Below, piece after piece: positions 42,159 to 51,446 of a stretch of DNA of 64,000 nt. Made by a program: the position numbers and the translations under genes. Source of the DNA: VXLM01 sp034421575 (GTDB lineage Bacteria; Chloroflexota; Dehalococcoidia; Lucifugimonadales; VXLM01); NCBI GenBank assembly GCA_034421575.1, contig DAOUKG010000004.1, positions 1-64,000 on the forward strand. The letters run 5' to 3'. Within the stretch, counting starts at the first letter, position 1; each line of letters starts with the position of its first letter. Under the pieces are notes generated by a model, which worked only from the letters and a program-made list of their open reading frames with translations, searched no databases and was not told where the DNA came from.

Positions 42159-43817
42159 TCAGACTAGCTCCGTTTGGACGAGTATGGTCGGACGCATCCG
42201 AGTCTCATCGTAGAGGTATTTTGAGACGGCCCGCTTGATCTTCGTCTCGATCTTGCCGTTGCGTCGCTCGTTTCCTTCAAGCTCTTCAAGGGCGTCGAGG
42301 GCGACCTCAGAGGCCTGCTCGAGTAAACCGTCGGCCCCATTCACTTCCAGGAAGCCGGAAGACTTTACGAGTGGATGGTTGAGGAAGTCGCCGGTCTCCC
42401 TGTCGATCATGAGGGTGAAGGCGACGACGCCATCGCTGGCAAGCCTGCGGCGCTCATCGAGAACCTTGCTGGTATCGTCCCATGTCGTGCGGCCATCGAT
42501 ATACACGTGGCCGGCGGGAACGTCGCCCACGACCTCGCCGTAGTCGTCCCAGAGGGCGAGGACCTCGCCGTCTTCGAGCACGAACGTGTTTTCGGCGGGA
42601 ATCCCCATCGAGACCGCGAGATCGGCGTGCGCGACGAGGTGGCGATACTCGCCATGAACGGGAACGAAGAACTTCGGCTTGACGAGGCTGAGCATCATCT
42701 TCAGCTCTTCGCGGCTTGCGTGTCCATGAACATGGACCGTGGCAATTCGGCTGTAGAGGACCTTTGCGCCCTGGCGCAGGAGGTTGTCGAGGGTGCGAGC
42801 AACGAGGGTCTCATTGCCGGGTATGGGAGATGCGGAGACGATGACGGTGTCGCCTTCCTCGATTTCGACGTCCTGGTGCTCGCCGTTGGCGATGCGCACC
42901 AAGGCGGAAGTTGGCTCACCCTGGGCTCCGGTGGCGATGATGACGACCTCGTCATGGGGAAGCTTGCGGGCCTCGTTCATGGAGATAATGGCGCCTTCCG
43001 GCACCTGGAGGTAGCCGAGGTTCCTGGCCATCTTCACGTTGTTGACCATGCTGCGTCCGACGACGGTTACCTTGCGGTCGTACCTGACGGCGGCGTCGAC
43101 GACCTGCTGGACGCGCGAGATGAGGGACGCGAACGTGGCGACCATGACCCTGCCCTGGGCCTGCGAGATCTCGCGGTCGAGCGACTCGCCGACCAGCATC
43201 TCAGACGGGGTGTAGCCTTCGACCTCAGCGTAGGTTGAGTCGGAGCAGAGGAGAAGGACTCCTTCGTCCGCCATTCTGGCAAGCACGGAAAAGTCGGTCG
43301 GCTTGCCGTCGGTGGGCGTGTGATCGACCTTGAAGTCTCCGGTGTGGATTACGAGACCGAGTGGAGTCCTGATGGTGATGCCCATGGCGTCCGGTATGGA
43401 ATGGCAGACCCGGAAGAACTCGATGCCGAGCTTGCCAATGGTGAACGGCTCGTCGGGCTGGACGACGTTGAGTCGCGCGTCGGCGAGGCGACCGTGCTCC
43501 TTGAGTTTGACGGTGATGAGTCCATGCGTCAGCCTCGACGAATAGACGGGTACGTCGAGATGTTCGAGGACGTAGGGAAGGGCTCCGATGTGGTCTTCGT
43601 GACCATGGGTAATCAGGATGGCCTTGAGCTTGTCGCTGTTCTCTATGAGGTACGAAACGTCGGGAATTACGAAATCGACACCCGGCATGTTCTCCTCGGG
43701 GAACAGGACGCCCGAGTCGATGACAACGGCCTCATCCCCGTACTCAATGACCATCATGTTCTTGCCGATCTCGCCGAGGCCGCCCAGCGGGATCACTCGC
43801 AACGGGGTGTCGTTCAT
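42159..43817 (-). CDS. rnj: Ribonuclease J
   Basis: A 552-residue metallo-beta-lactamase/beta-CASP nuclease that matures and degrades RNA. The metal motif THGHEDHIG spans residues 70-78, HTGDFKVDHTP follows, and the beta-CASP motifs include SDSTYAEVEGYTPSE and VHVHGHASREELKMML. The C-terminal domain of about 110 residues is present. Length is normal. The pilin-like gene follows after 2 bp, so both should share a transcript. Confidence 0.95.
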   Translation of the reverse strand: MNDTPLRVIPLGGLGEIGKNMMVIEYGDEAVVIDSGVLFPEENMPGVDFVIPDVSYLIENSDKLKAILITHGHEDHIGALPYVLEHLDVPVYSSRLTHGLITVKLKEHGRLADARLNVVQPDEPFTIGKLGIEFFRVCHSIPDAMGITIRTPLGLVIHTGDFKVDHTPTDGKPTDFSVLARMADEGVLLLCSDSTYAEVEGYTPSEMLVGESLDREISQAQGRVMVATFASLISRVQQVVDAAVRYDRKVTVVGRSMVNNVKMARNLGYLQVPEGAIISMNEARKLPHDEVVIIATGAQGEPTSALVRIANGEHQDVEIEEGDTVIVSASPIPGNETLVARTLDNLLRQGAKVLYSRIATVHVHGHASREELKMMLSLVKPKFFVPVHGEYRHLVAHADLAVSMGIPAENTFVLEDGEVLALWDDYGEVVGDVPAGHVYIDGRTTWDDTSKVLDERRRLASDGVVAFTLMIDRETGDFLNHPLVKSSGFLEVNGADGLLEQASEVALDALEELEGNERRNGKIETKIKRAVSKYLYDETRMRPTILVQTELV

Positions 43818-43930
43818 TTAGGGGATGTCTCTTCCGGTGGAAATAGGGCGCACAACGTCCATTCTACTAGAACGACCGTGCAGGGGTAAGGGTTTCTACG
43901 ATATGGGGAACGGGGGTCCGCGTGAGGGGG

Positions 43931-44677
43931 CTAGAAGAGGCCAAGCTGTTTTGGGTCGCGACGCGGCTCTTCCGTCGGTGGGTCGACGGGTTCTTCCACG
44001 GGTGTTTCGGGAGCCGGGACTGGTGGCGAGTCGAGGAGTCCAAGCTGGGCGGTCGGCGTCTCAGTCGGCGCCGGAGGCGTGGTCACTTGTGGCGGCGCCA
44101 CCTCCAGCAGCCCGGGGAGCTTGAGGAAGTCCTTTTCCAGCGAGGCACGGATGTTGGAGTTCCTGAGGGCAGCGGCGGGATGGTACATCGGATAGACGGT
44201 GATGCCACGCCACCTTGCGGGGTTGCCTCGCAGTTTGCCGATGGGCTCGTCGGGGAAGAACTTGGCTGTGGAGTATCTGCCGAGCGTGACGATGACCTTG
44301 GGGGCGATCAGCTCGATCTGCCTGTCGAGGTAGGGGCCGCACGACCTGATCTCGATTGGGAGCGGGTCGCGGTTGTTCGGCGCGCGGCACTTGATCATGT
44401 TGGTGACGAAGACGTCCTCGCGTCTCATGCCGATGGTCGCCAGCATTTCATTGAGCAGCTGCCCGGCGCGTCCGACAAACGGCAGGCCCTGCTGGTCTTC
44501 GTAGTAGCCGGGACCCTCGCCGATGAACATCACGTCGGCAGTGCGGGAGCCGTTGCCCGGCACGGCAGTGGTCCTCTTGGAACCGAGCGTGCAGAGGGTA
44601 CACGTGGAGATGAGGCAGTCTATCTCATCCAAGTCTGCGTTGAGGACGTTGTCGGTCACGGGGTACTCCGAGCGCAT
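43931..44677 (-). CDS. Type 4 uracil-DNA glycosylase
   Basis: A 248-residue DNA-repair enzyme that removes uracil from DNA. Motif 1 is GEGPGYYED (53-61), motif 2 is MYHPAAALRN (164-173). Fe-S cysteines 26, 29, 97 and 113 fit the [4Fe-4S] family 4 pattern. A proline-rich tail of about 55 residues extends beyond the usual end and contains QLGLL (211-215) and a terminal QLGLF (244-248), both like the sliding-clamp-binding pentapeptide. The clamp interaction is inference. It stands alone. Confidence 0.92.
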   Translation of the reverse strand: MRSEYPVTDNVLNADLDEIDCLISTCTLCTLGSKRTTAVPGNGSRTADVMFIGEGPGYYEDQQGLPFVGRAGQLLNEMLATIGMRREDVFVTNMIKCRAPNNRDPLPIEIRSCGPYLDRQIELIAPKVIVTLGRYSTAKFFPDEPIGKLRGNPARWRGITVYPMYHPAAALRNSNIRASLEKDFLKLPGLLEVAPPQVTTPPAPTETPTAQLGLLDSPPVPAPETPVEEPVDPPTEEPRRDPKQLGLF

Positions 44678-44812
44678 GGTAGCAACGGCGTATATGAAGC
44701 GTCAAACGTTGGGGTTGTTTCCGGTAGTGATTGAATCAAGGGCGTGGGGATCGGCAAGTGGCCTTCTCGTGAGATTGGCAATTAGAAGCGGATGGTTCCC
44801 CTGCCCTTCTGT

Positions 44813-44866
44813 CATTCCCGCCCCGTATCGGGGTACGGGGTGACGTTCTTTCGCGGGAATGACAGT
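44813..44866. repeat. Nested ATTCCCGC/CCCCGTATCGGGG repeat
   Basis: CATTCCCGCCCCGTATCGGG with a palindrome CCCCGTATCGGGGTACGGGG, then TGACGTTCTTTCGCGGGAATGACAG. It is the same nested form as at 19792-19845 and lies in the 227-bp gap between folD and the glycosylase gene. Confidence 0.65.
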
Positions 44867-44904
44867 GGTAGTAGGCTGGGCAGAGGTGACTTTGCCACGT
44901 TGCT

Positions 44905-45786
44905 TCAGACGGACAGAGTGGCGGCCTTCAGGGTGTTTCGGAGGAGCATGGCGATGGTCATGGGGCCGACGCCGCCGGGGACGGGAGTGATGGCCGCGAC
45001 CTTTTTCGATACGGAATCGAAGTCCACGTCGCCCACGAGGCGGTAGCCGCGCTTGCGTTCGGGCGCGTCGATGCGATTGATGCCGACGTCGATGACAACG
45101 GCGCCCTCTCGGACCATATCGCCCGTGATGTAGAGAGGCTGTCCGATGGCGGCTACGAGGATGTCCGCCTGTCGCGTTATGGACGGCATGTCGGCGGTGC
45201 GGGAGTGGCAGACGGTGACGGTGGCGTTGGCGCCGGACTGCTTCTGGACGAGAATGGAGGCGACGGGCTTGCCGACGATCTCGCTGCGTCCGACGACGAC
45301 GACGTGCTTTCCGGCGGGGTCGTGACCGTCGCGGATGAGCATCTCGCGGATGCCTGCCGGGGTGGCGGGGGCAAACCGCTCACGCCCCTGGGACAGGAGA
45401 CCGACGTTGAAGGGGTGGAGGGCGTCCACGTCCTTCAGCGGGTCGATGGTCTCGATGACGGGGTACTGGTCGAGGTGATCGGGCAAGGGAAGCTGGACGA
45501 GGATGCCGTGGACGTTCGAGTCTTCGCCCAGCCGCCGAACCTCGGCGATGAGGTCTTCCTGAGACGTCGACGCGGACATCGTCACGTCGCTGGTGGTCAT
45601 GCCGGCCTCGGAGGCGGCGCGGTGCTTGTTGCGGACGTAGACCCTGGACGCAGGGTCTTCGCCTACGAGGACGACGGCCAGGTGCGGCACGAAGCCGTGC
45701 TGTTGTGAAAATGCCGAAACGTCCTCCGCCACCTCGGCCCGTACGTCGGCCGCAATCTTCGCCCCGTCGATGATGTTCGCGCTCAC
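44905..45786 (-). CDS. folD: Methylenetetrahydrofolate dehydrogenase/cyclohydrolase
   Basis: A 293-residue bifunctional enzyme interconverting methylene-, methenyl- and formyl-tetrahydrofolate. LAVVLVGEDPASRVYVRNKHRAA contains the Tyr/Lys catalytic pair, GILVQLPLPDHL follows, then VDALHPFNVG, VVVGRSEIVGKPVA, NAT-VTVCHSRTAD and AITPVPGGVGPMTIAMLLRNT. It starts with GTG behind GGGAGGA. It supplies C1 units together with MetF encoded at 47014. Confidence 0.95.
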   Translation of the reverse strand: MSANIIDGAKIAADVRAEVAEDVSAFSQQHGFVPHLAVVLVGEDPASRVYVRNKHRAASEAGMTTSDVTMSASTSQEDLIAEVRRLGEDSNVHGILVQLPLPDHLDQYPVIETIDPLKDVDALHPFNVGLLSQGRERFAPATPAGIREMLIRDGHDPAGKHVVVVGRSEIVGKPVASILVQKQSGANATVTVCHSRTADMPSITRQADILVAAIGQPLYITGDMVREGAVVIDVGINRIDAPERKRGYRLVGDVDFDSVSKKVAAITPVPGGVGPMTIAMLLRNTLKAATLSV

Positions 45787-46065
45787 GTGTCCTCCCGCTC
45801 ATGTCACGATTGTGGTTATAGGTGCGATTGTAACATGGGCCCTGTCACGATCACTTCCGCGGAGGCAACTGTTGCTCAATCAGTACCGATTCCATGTGAA
45901 TTTGGCAGCTTATGCAGATCACCCTCACCCTAGCCCTCTCCCACGACGGGAGAGGGGACACGCGCCTCCCTATTCGACTGTCACATTCTATAGAGAACGG
46001 TACTCAACTAACCGAGTGATCGAGGGGTGGTCAGATGGGGAGGCGCAAGAACTCGTCTGTCCGAG
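45787..46065. other. Repeat-bearing intergenic region downstream of the folD start
   Basis: A CCCTCACCC...GGGAGAGGGG repeat lies at 45922-45958. The remainder shows no gene. Confidence 0.5.
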
Positions 46066-46108
46066 AATTTTCGGAAAATTTGTTGCATAGTGTTGCATTC
46101 TGTTGCAT
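46066..46108. repeat. AT-rich palindrome followed by three TGTTGCAT direct repeats
   Basis: AATTTTCGGAAAATT (46066-46080) is a palindrome around one base. Immediately after it TGTTGCAT occurs at 46081, 46091 and 46101, spaced exactly 10 bp, one helical turn. The block is far richer in A+T than its surroundings. It resembles an iteron or protein-binding array; no replication gene is near. Confidence 0.5.
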
Positions 46109-46900
46109 TTTCCTCGTTATTGTAAAGTTGGGTGGGGTCAGCCGGGTGATCGAAGGGATGCTGGATGGGGAAGGACGAATACTTTTCCATCCGAATTTTC
46201 CTTTTGTATCAGTGTCATTTGGGGCCGTTCTGTGCCACTTCGTCGTTCTTGAAAGGATTGGGTGTTGTGCAGCCATCTGTTCATAGTGTGGTACATGTGT
46301 TCTTGTTTGTCAAATCGGGGGTGTGAGGGTAACAACCACTTCACCTAATGGATACCCGCTTTGGCGGGTATGACGGTGTGGGGGTGGCACCAGGGGCGAT
46401 TCGCGAATCGCCCCTACGGGAGATTGGACGGGCATGGATTCCCGTCTACGCGGGAATGACGGGTGGAGGCGGCGCGATATTCGGGGACGGGCAACCACGA
46501 GGGTCGCCCCTACGACGGGTTTGTTAGGGTCTATTTTCGGAGGAATCGTTCATGTCGGTTGCCGCCGACACCACCTGGAATGAAAATGGGTGGAGACCCG
46601 CCTTAATGTATGCGGAAACTGGATTCCGGCCTTCGCCGGAATGACGGATGGCCGGTGGCATACGGGGGTTATTTTCAGAGGAATCCCCCATGCAGCCTTG
46701 TGGCCTGCACACCGAGGAATGAAAATGGGAGTAGGGGCGATTCGCGAATCGCCCCTACGGGAGGTTGGCCGGGGCATGGATTCCCGCCTACGCGGGAATG
46801 ACGATATGGGGGCGGGAATGACGGCGTGGGGGTATTGCGGCCTATTTTCGGAGCAATGACGGTTGCGGAGGTCATTTGAGGAGCTCGGGCGGATAGACTT
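46109..46900. repeat. Cluster of composite intergenic repeats
   Basis: It holds two GGGCGATTCGCGAATCGCCC palindromes (46394-46413, 46735-46754) and several ATTCCCGC or ATTCCGGC hairpins ending in GAATGACGG (around 46350, 46436, 46619, 46778). One GTCGGTTGCCGCCGAC hairpin lies at about 46555. The modules repeat in the order seen elsewhere. Open frames are translations of the repeats only. Confidence 0.7.
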
Positions 46901-47013
46901 TCGACAACCGGTATCAGGATGGGGGACGCTTTCAATCGCAGGCAAGCGCGACTATAATTCCCGGCAGTCGAGGCGGAGGGTGATTGTTCTGCCGCCCGAT
47001 GAAGGAGGCCCCA

Positions 47014-47895
47014 TTGGAGACGTTTTCCGACGCGCTGAGTTCGGGTGAGTTCGTGGTGACCACCGAGTTGAACCCGCCGAAGGGCACGGACCTAGAGCCG
47101 CTGATGCGGCAGGCGGAGGCGCTGAGCGGGATGGCGAGAGCATTCAACGTGACGGACTCGGCTGGGGCGAACATGTCGATGGCGCCCATAGCAGCGGCGC
47201 ACCTGATGATAGACAGGGGCATCGAACCGATCCTGCAGGTGACGGGACGGGACCGGAACCGCATCGCGCTGGAGGGAGAGATACTGGCGGCGGCGGCGCT
47301 CGGCATCAGGAACGTTCTCTGCATGAGTGGCGATCCGCCCGGCAGGGGCGACCATCCCGACGCCAAGGGCGTTTTCGACCTCAAGGCCGAGACGCTTCTT
47401 GAGGCCGTGACGGCGATGAACGCAGGCACGGACATGTACGGGAACGAGCTGAAGGGGACCCCTGCCCTGTTCGCGGGAGCGGTCGCCAATCCAGGCTCTG
47501 ACGACGTGGACAGTGAGCTTGCGCGCATGGAAGAGAAGGCACGGAGGGGGGCGTCGTTCTTCCAGACGCAGGCCGTCTACGACGCCGCGTCCTTTGAGAA
47601 GTTCATGGAGGGCGCGCGAGGGTTCGGCGTGCCGGTGCTCGCGGGCATGATCGTCCTGAAATCGGGGCGCATGGCCCGGTTTCTGAATGACAAGCTGCCC
47701 GGCGTGAGCGTGCCGCAGGGCATTATCGACGAAATGGACGGCGCGGAAGACAGGGCCGCCGCCGGGGTGCGGATAACGGCCCGGCTGATCGACGAGGTGC
47801 GGGGGATGTGTGACGGGACCCACATCATGGCGATCGGGTGGGAGTCACGGATTCCGGCGATACTCGACGCGGCGGGACTCGGGCGGGGCGGGTAG
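47014..47895 (+). CDS. metF: Methylenetetrahydrofolate reductase family protein
   Basis: About 293 residues forming the flavin TIM barrel that reduces methylene-THF to methyl-THF. Visible blocks are FVVTTELNPPKG (catalytic Glu), NVTDSAGANMSMAPI, EPILQVTGRDRNRIALEGEIL, NVLCMSGDPPGRGDHPDAKGVFD and GASFFQTQAVYD. AAGGAGG at 47001-47007 sits 6 bp before a TTG at 47014, which I take as start. An ATG at 46999 overlaps that site and is less likely. It could work with FolD and the methyltransferase-like protein at 1192. Confidence 0.88.
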   Translation: METFSDALSSGEFVVTTELNPPKGTDLEPLMRQAEALSGMARAFNVTDSAGANMSMAPIAAAHLMIDRGIEPILQVTGRDRNRIALEGEILAAAALGIRNVLCMSGDPPGRGDHPDAKGVFDLKAETLLEAVTAMNAGTDMYGNELKGTPALFAGAVANPGSDDVDSELARMEEKARRGASFFQTQAVYDAASFEKFMEGARGFGVPVLAGMIVLKSGRMARFLNDKLPGVSVPQGIIDEMDGAEDRAAAGVRITARLIDEVRGMCDGTHIMAIGWESRIPAILDAAGLGRGG

Positions 47896-48441
47896 GCGCG
47901 AAGTTCCGGGAACTGGGCACTAAAAGAGGGATTCACCACAGAGAGCGCAGAGTTTATAGAGGGTGTCTAATTAGTCGTCGGAACCCGCTCGTGGTGAGCT
48001 TGTCGAACCATGAACAGCGCCCAGACCCTTCGACAGGCTCAGGGTGAACGGAAAGGTTTTTATACCAAGTGAGTGTGATGAGACCGCATTCGCGACTGAC
48101 CAGATTTTCTGGATTCCGGCCTACGCCGGAATGACGGATGACTTGGTTGTGTTACGGTCAATTCACGGTGTATTCAAACCGAATTGGTATTAGACGCCCC
48201 TTAAGAGAATTATGGTGGGTTTCGAGCAGTTCCTCTTTCAAGCAACCATGCAGGGCGAGGAGGATTCACCGCTGAGGGCGCGGAGATCGCAGAGGGGAAA
48301 AGAGGTCGTGTTCAAGGCAGTTATTGACACCCCCGCACGGCCCCGTTCGGCCGAGCTTGTCGAAGGGCGCGCGTGGAGTAACGCCGCTCGGGGTGAACTG
48401 AGTGCCCTCAAGGGACCACCCTCCTTTGGGGATATTGTCAT
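47896..48441. other. Repeat-rich gap between metF and acpS
   Basis: Recognised pieces are CACCACAGAGAGCGCAGAG at 47934, an inverted REP pair at 47990-48054, an ATACCA/TGGTAT element at 48062-48190, CACCGCTGAGGGCGCGGAG at 48268, and another REP (GAGCTTGTCGAAGGGC) at 48353. No gene is supported. Confidence 0.6.
48062..48190. repeat. ATACCAA...TTGGTAT inverted-terminus repeat, copy C
   Basis: A 129-bp block from ATACCAAGTGAGTGTGA to CCGAATTGGTAT with a central hairpin ATTCCGGC/GCCGGAAT. It shares GAGTGTGA, GAGACCG, CTGACCAG and TTTCTGGATTCCGG with the truncated copy at 62150. The termini match the copies at 19745 and 59762. Confidence 0.6.
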
Positions 48442-48831
48442 ATGCTGGTGACCGGCGTGGACATCATAGAGATCGATCGCGTGGCGGGGGTGTTCGAGCG
48501 ATATGGCGATCGGTTTCTCAAGCGAATTTACAGCGAGGGAGAGATCCTCTATGCGCGGGGTCGCGCTCCTCAGCTTGCGAGCAGGTTCGCGGCGAAGGAG
48601 GCCGTGATGAAGCTGCTGGGCACGGGAGTGCGCGGCGTGCGGTGGCGGGACATCGAGGTCGTGAGGCCACCGGGCATGGCGCCACGCGTAGTGTTGCACA
48701 GAACGGCGCTCGCGCGAGCCGAGCGCATCGGGCTGACCGACATCGCGCTGTCGCTGTCCCACTCGAAGCACTATGCGGTCGCTTCGGTTGTCGGGCACAG
48801 CTCGGAGGGGAATTTTATACCGATAAGATAG
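48442..48831 (+). CDS. acpS: Holo-[acyl-carrier-protein] synthase
   Basis: A 129-residue enzyme transferring phosphopantetheine from CoA to acyl carrier protein. GVDIIEIDRV (metal-binding Asp), then YSEGEILYARGR and ASRFAAKEAVMKLLGTG, and a C-terminal DIALSLSHSKHYAVASVV are all characteristic. Length is normal for the short AcpS type. Surrounded by repeats, no operon partner. Confidence 0.93.
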   Translation: MLVTGVDIIEIDRVAGVFERYGDRFLKRIYSEGEILYARGRAPQLASRFAAKEAVMKLLGTGVRGVRWRDIEVVRPPGMAPRVVLHRTALARAERIGLTDIALSLSHSKHYAVASVVGHSSEGNFIPIR

Positions 48832-49172
48832 GGGGAGGCCTGAAGATTTAGGAGGGTGTGTGGAAGGTCAGCGGAAACGTTATGAGGGTATCTCGTGGGA
48901 CGATCGCTTGTGTTGCCACCCTTCGACAGGCTCAGGGTGAACGGGGTTTTGTGGACTTTCAAGTAACTGCAGGAACCCCCTCTCTGTATCTCTCCCCCGG
49001 CGGGGGAGAGATTGGTGGCCGTGTATCCCTCGGCGGGAGAGATTTCGGGTACCAGCCGAGTAGATTCTGACACTCATGTACCGCCCCGGCGCGGGGCGTA
49101 ACGCTGTTCAGGGTGAACGAGGTTCTTTGTGGACAGGCTTTGAGGAAACATCGAAAGAGGAGTAGAAGGAAG
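48832..49172. other. Intergenic region with a long perfect hairpin
   Basis: A REP-like CCTTCGACAGGCTCAGGG at 48919 is followed by the arms ATCTCTCCCCC/GGGGGAGAGAT (48989-49013) with a 3-nt loop, then a degenerate version (CCCTCGGCGGGAGAG) at 49027. No gene is seen. Confidence 0.55.
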
Positions 49173-49541
49173 ATGGGAACGGAAGCGATAAGACCGGGTC
49201 TTCGTTACGAGTTGAAGGACACCGTGAGCGAGGACCAGACGATCAACCGGATGGGCAAGCCGGGTGCGGAGGTGCTCTCCACCCCGTCGCTGCTGGCGCT
49301 GATGGAGTGGTCGAGCATTCACAGCACCGACCATCTGCTGCCGGAGGGCAAGACGACCGTGGGGTACGGGGTCGATCAGATGCGGCACATTGCGCCGACG
49401 CCGATAGGAGGAGAGGTCACGGTCACGGCGGTGCTCACCGAGGTGGACGGGAGCAAACTCACCTACGAGATCGAGGCGCATGAAGGTGAAACGTTCATCG
49501 GCAAGGCTGTCCACAAGCGGGCGATAATCGCTATTCCATAG
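49173..49541 (+). CDS. Thioesterase-like hot-dog protein (FlK-like)
   Basis: A 122-residue hot-dog-fold protein resembling fluoroacetyl-CoA-specific thioesterase-like proteins. The blocks are GAEVLSTPSLLALMEWSSIHSTDHLLPEGKTTVGYGVDQMRHIAPTPIGGEVTV in the family's order, and AHEGETFIGKAVHKRAI at the end. Catalytic Thr, Glu and His candidates are T-P-S-L, M-E and R-H. The true substrate is probably a short acyl-CoA. ATG 49173 follows AGAAGGAAG; the frame from 49113 starts in repeat sequence. Confidence 0.8.
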   Translation: MGTEAIRPGLRYELKDTVSEDQTINRMGKPGAEVLSTPSLLALMEWSSIHSTDHLLPEGKTTVGYGVDQMRHIAPTPIGGEVTVTAVLTEVDGSKLTYEIEAHEGETFIGKAVHKRAIIAIP

Positions 49542-49697
49542 GGCATTTGTTGCCTTCGTGAGGTATCAAGTAGTTGTTCAGAGTTGATGAGGCGAACACC
49601 TCTTACCCCTGTGGATACCCGCTTTCGCGGGTATGACGGTGGCAGTGTAAGCGTCGAGGGATCTCACGAAGTCTGAACAGTTACGGTTCCAAGGGAA

Positions 49698-50816
49698 TCA
49701 TGCGCGCCGGTGCATGGACATGGCTTCTTCGTACCACTCGTCGCCGTAGACCTCTCGCTTGTTGAGCCAGCGCCCGGGACGCGGGAGGATGCGGAGGGTT
49801 CGGTCTTCGAGCGGCAGTTTCACGGGCGCGTGGCCGCGCCGGTGCGACTCCCGGAGGGCGATGCCGATTTCGAGAGCCTTTCGCATATTGTCGCCGCTGG
49901 TCCACGGTTCCCTGCCCTCCTCCAACGCCTGGACAATCGCATTGATGCTGGCGCTCTGCCGATAGTTCGGCAACCTTCGTCCATCCTCGCCGTAGGGTTC
50001 GACGGGGTTGGCGGCGTCCTCGAAGACGCCGGGCGTTTCGTTATCGGGCCAGTCGGAGGAATACGGCGGAGTATCTTCGGACAGCGGCCACAGTCGAAAG
50101 GTCTTCCAGTCGCTGAAGAAAACTGCCGTGCTCGTGTTGACCTCGATGCCGAACTTGCCGACGGCGTTCATGTGGATGAATGCCTCGACGCCGTTTGTGA
50201 AGCGGACGACTCCGCCCATTCCCTGGTCGCCGTCGTCGAACGGATCGTCCTTGACCCAGCCGACGACCCAGTCGACATCGGCGTCTCCCGCCATGAGTCT
50301 CATTACTCCCAGGCTCTGGCATCCGCCGCCGGAAATCTCGTCGTGCGGGTGGTAGATGTTCATGCTGCGCACCTCGCCGACCTCGCCTCTATCGATCATG
50401 GAGCGGAACTGCCAGAACTGCGGCAGGTTTCTCCATGCGTCGCCTGAGGCGAAGGGGATTCCGCGAGAGCGGCAAGCCTCGACCATGCTGTCGGCCTCCT
50501 GGAGGCTCGCGGCAATCGGCTTTTCGCTGAATATAGCGCGCACGCCTGCCTCAGCGCACGCGATGACGACCTCGGGATTCGCGCTCACCGGAAGCACCGG
50601 CGCGGCGATGTCGATCTCCTCGTTGGCGAGCATGTCCCGGAAGTCCTCATAGACCGAGGTGACGCCGAACCGGTCCCGGAAGAGATCGAGGTTTCGCCGG
50701 TCGGGGTCCGCTGCGGCCACCACCTCGCATCTCGGATGGAGCTCGTACCCCCTGGCGTGATTCGTACCCATGCGTCCAACACCGATCATCGCCACTCTGT
50801 GTCTTGGCTCCGTCAT
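49698..50816 (-). CDS. Gfo/Idh/MocA family oxidoreductase
   Basis: A 372-residue NAD(P)-dependent dehydrogenase, typically acting on sugars or inositols. The Rossmann motif VAMIGVGRMGTNHARGYELHP opens it. The signature EKP occurs in AIFSEKPIAAS, and the C-terminal alpha/beta domain contains MNIYHPHDEISGGGCQSLGVMRLM with the catalytic-type His/Asp pair. I start at ATG 50816; the open frame continues to 51242 through composite repeats that do not code. Substrate unknown; no transporter nearby. Confidence 0.88.
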   Translation of the reverse strand: MTEPRHRVAMIGVGRMGTNHARGYELHPRCEVVAAADPDRRNLDLFRDRFGVTSVYEDFRDMLANEEIDIAAPVLPVSANPEVVIACAEAGVRAIFSEKPIAASLQEADSMVEACRSRGIPFASGDAWRNLPQFWQFRSMIDRGEVGEVRSMNIYHPHDEISGGGCQSLGVMRLMAGDADVDWVVGWVKDDPFDDGDQGMGGVVRFTNGVEAFIHMNAVGKFGIEVNTSTAVFFSDWKTFRLWPLSEDTPPYSSDWPDNETPGVFEDAANPVEPYGEDGRRLPNYRQSASINAIVQALEEGREPWTSGDNMRKALEIGIALRESHRRGHAPVKLPLEDRTLRILPRPGRWLNKREVYGDEWYEEAMSMHRRA

Positions 50817-51446
50817 GTCGTCACTCCCTTCCATTGGGCGAATCGCGCTCGTGTTCCCCTGCGACCGCCGACTTGGCGTTCGGCCTACCTTCTCATGAAC
50901 CGAGGGGAACGTCCAGCGGGAAGATGGCACGAGGTTGTCGAGGAGGGTGTGGCGGGCGATTCGCGAATCGCCCCTACCGGGGGTTGGACGAGGGTTGTTT
51001 TCGGAGGGATCCCTCATGCCGGTTGCCACCGACACCACGAAAAGGGCGTTCCTCCGATGCGCTGCTCTTCTGGATTCCGGCCCCGTATCAGAGTACGGGG
51101 CAAGCTCTTCGCCGGAATGACGGTTGGCGAGGCGCGGTCTATTCTCAGGGTAATGACAGGCGCCGGGGTTACGCAGAGGTCTCCGGGGCGGGAGGAAATC
51201 CGTGTGCCGAATTTGCTTCGTGGGAATCGTGTCTCTTGACAAAGGGTCGATGTTGCAGGTATGTTTTGGCTAGGAATTGAAAGGGGAATCCCTAGCTGCT
51301 TACGTGAGACTGACCGGAGCTTAACTATCGTGCACGAGGCACGGTCGCCGGCTCACTCACGATGGATTGCCAGGAAACGCTTTTCGCCTATTCCCGCGCG
51401 ACTACGGGAATTAAAGCCAAGTACATCTTGCATTATGGAGACTGAT
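50817..51446. other. Repeat-bearing intergenic region
   Basis: It contains GGGCGATTCGCGAATCGCCC at 50954-50973, the TTTTCGGAGGGATCCCTCATG module and GGTTGCCACC hairpin near 51020, and a nested ATTCCGGC/CCCCGTATC repeat at 51071-51123. The rest up to the next gene shows nothing. Confidence 0.6.

Noticed and set aside
46394..46754. Recurring peptides such as IRESPL and GDSRIAP as a protein family
   Set aside because: They are translations of the palindrome GGGCGATTCGCGAATCGCCC in different frames, always without a start site or conserved context.
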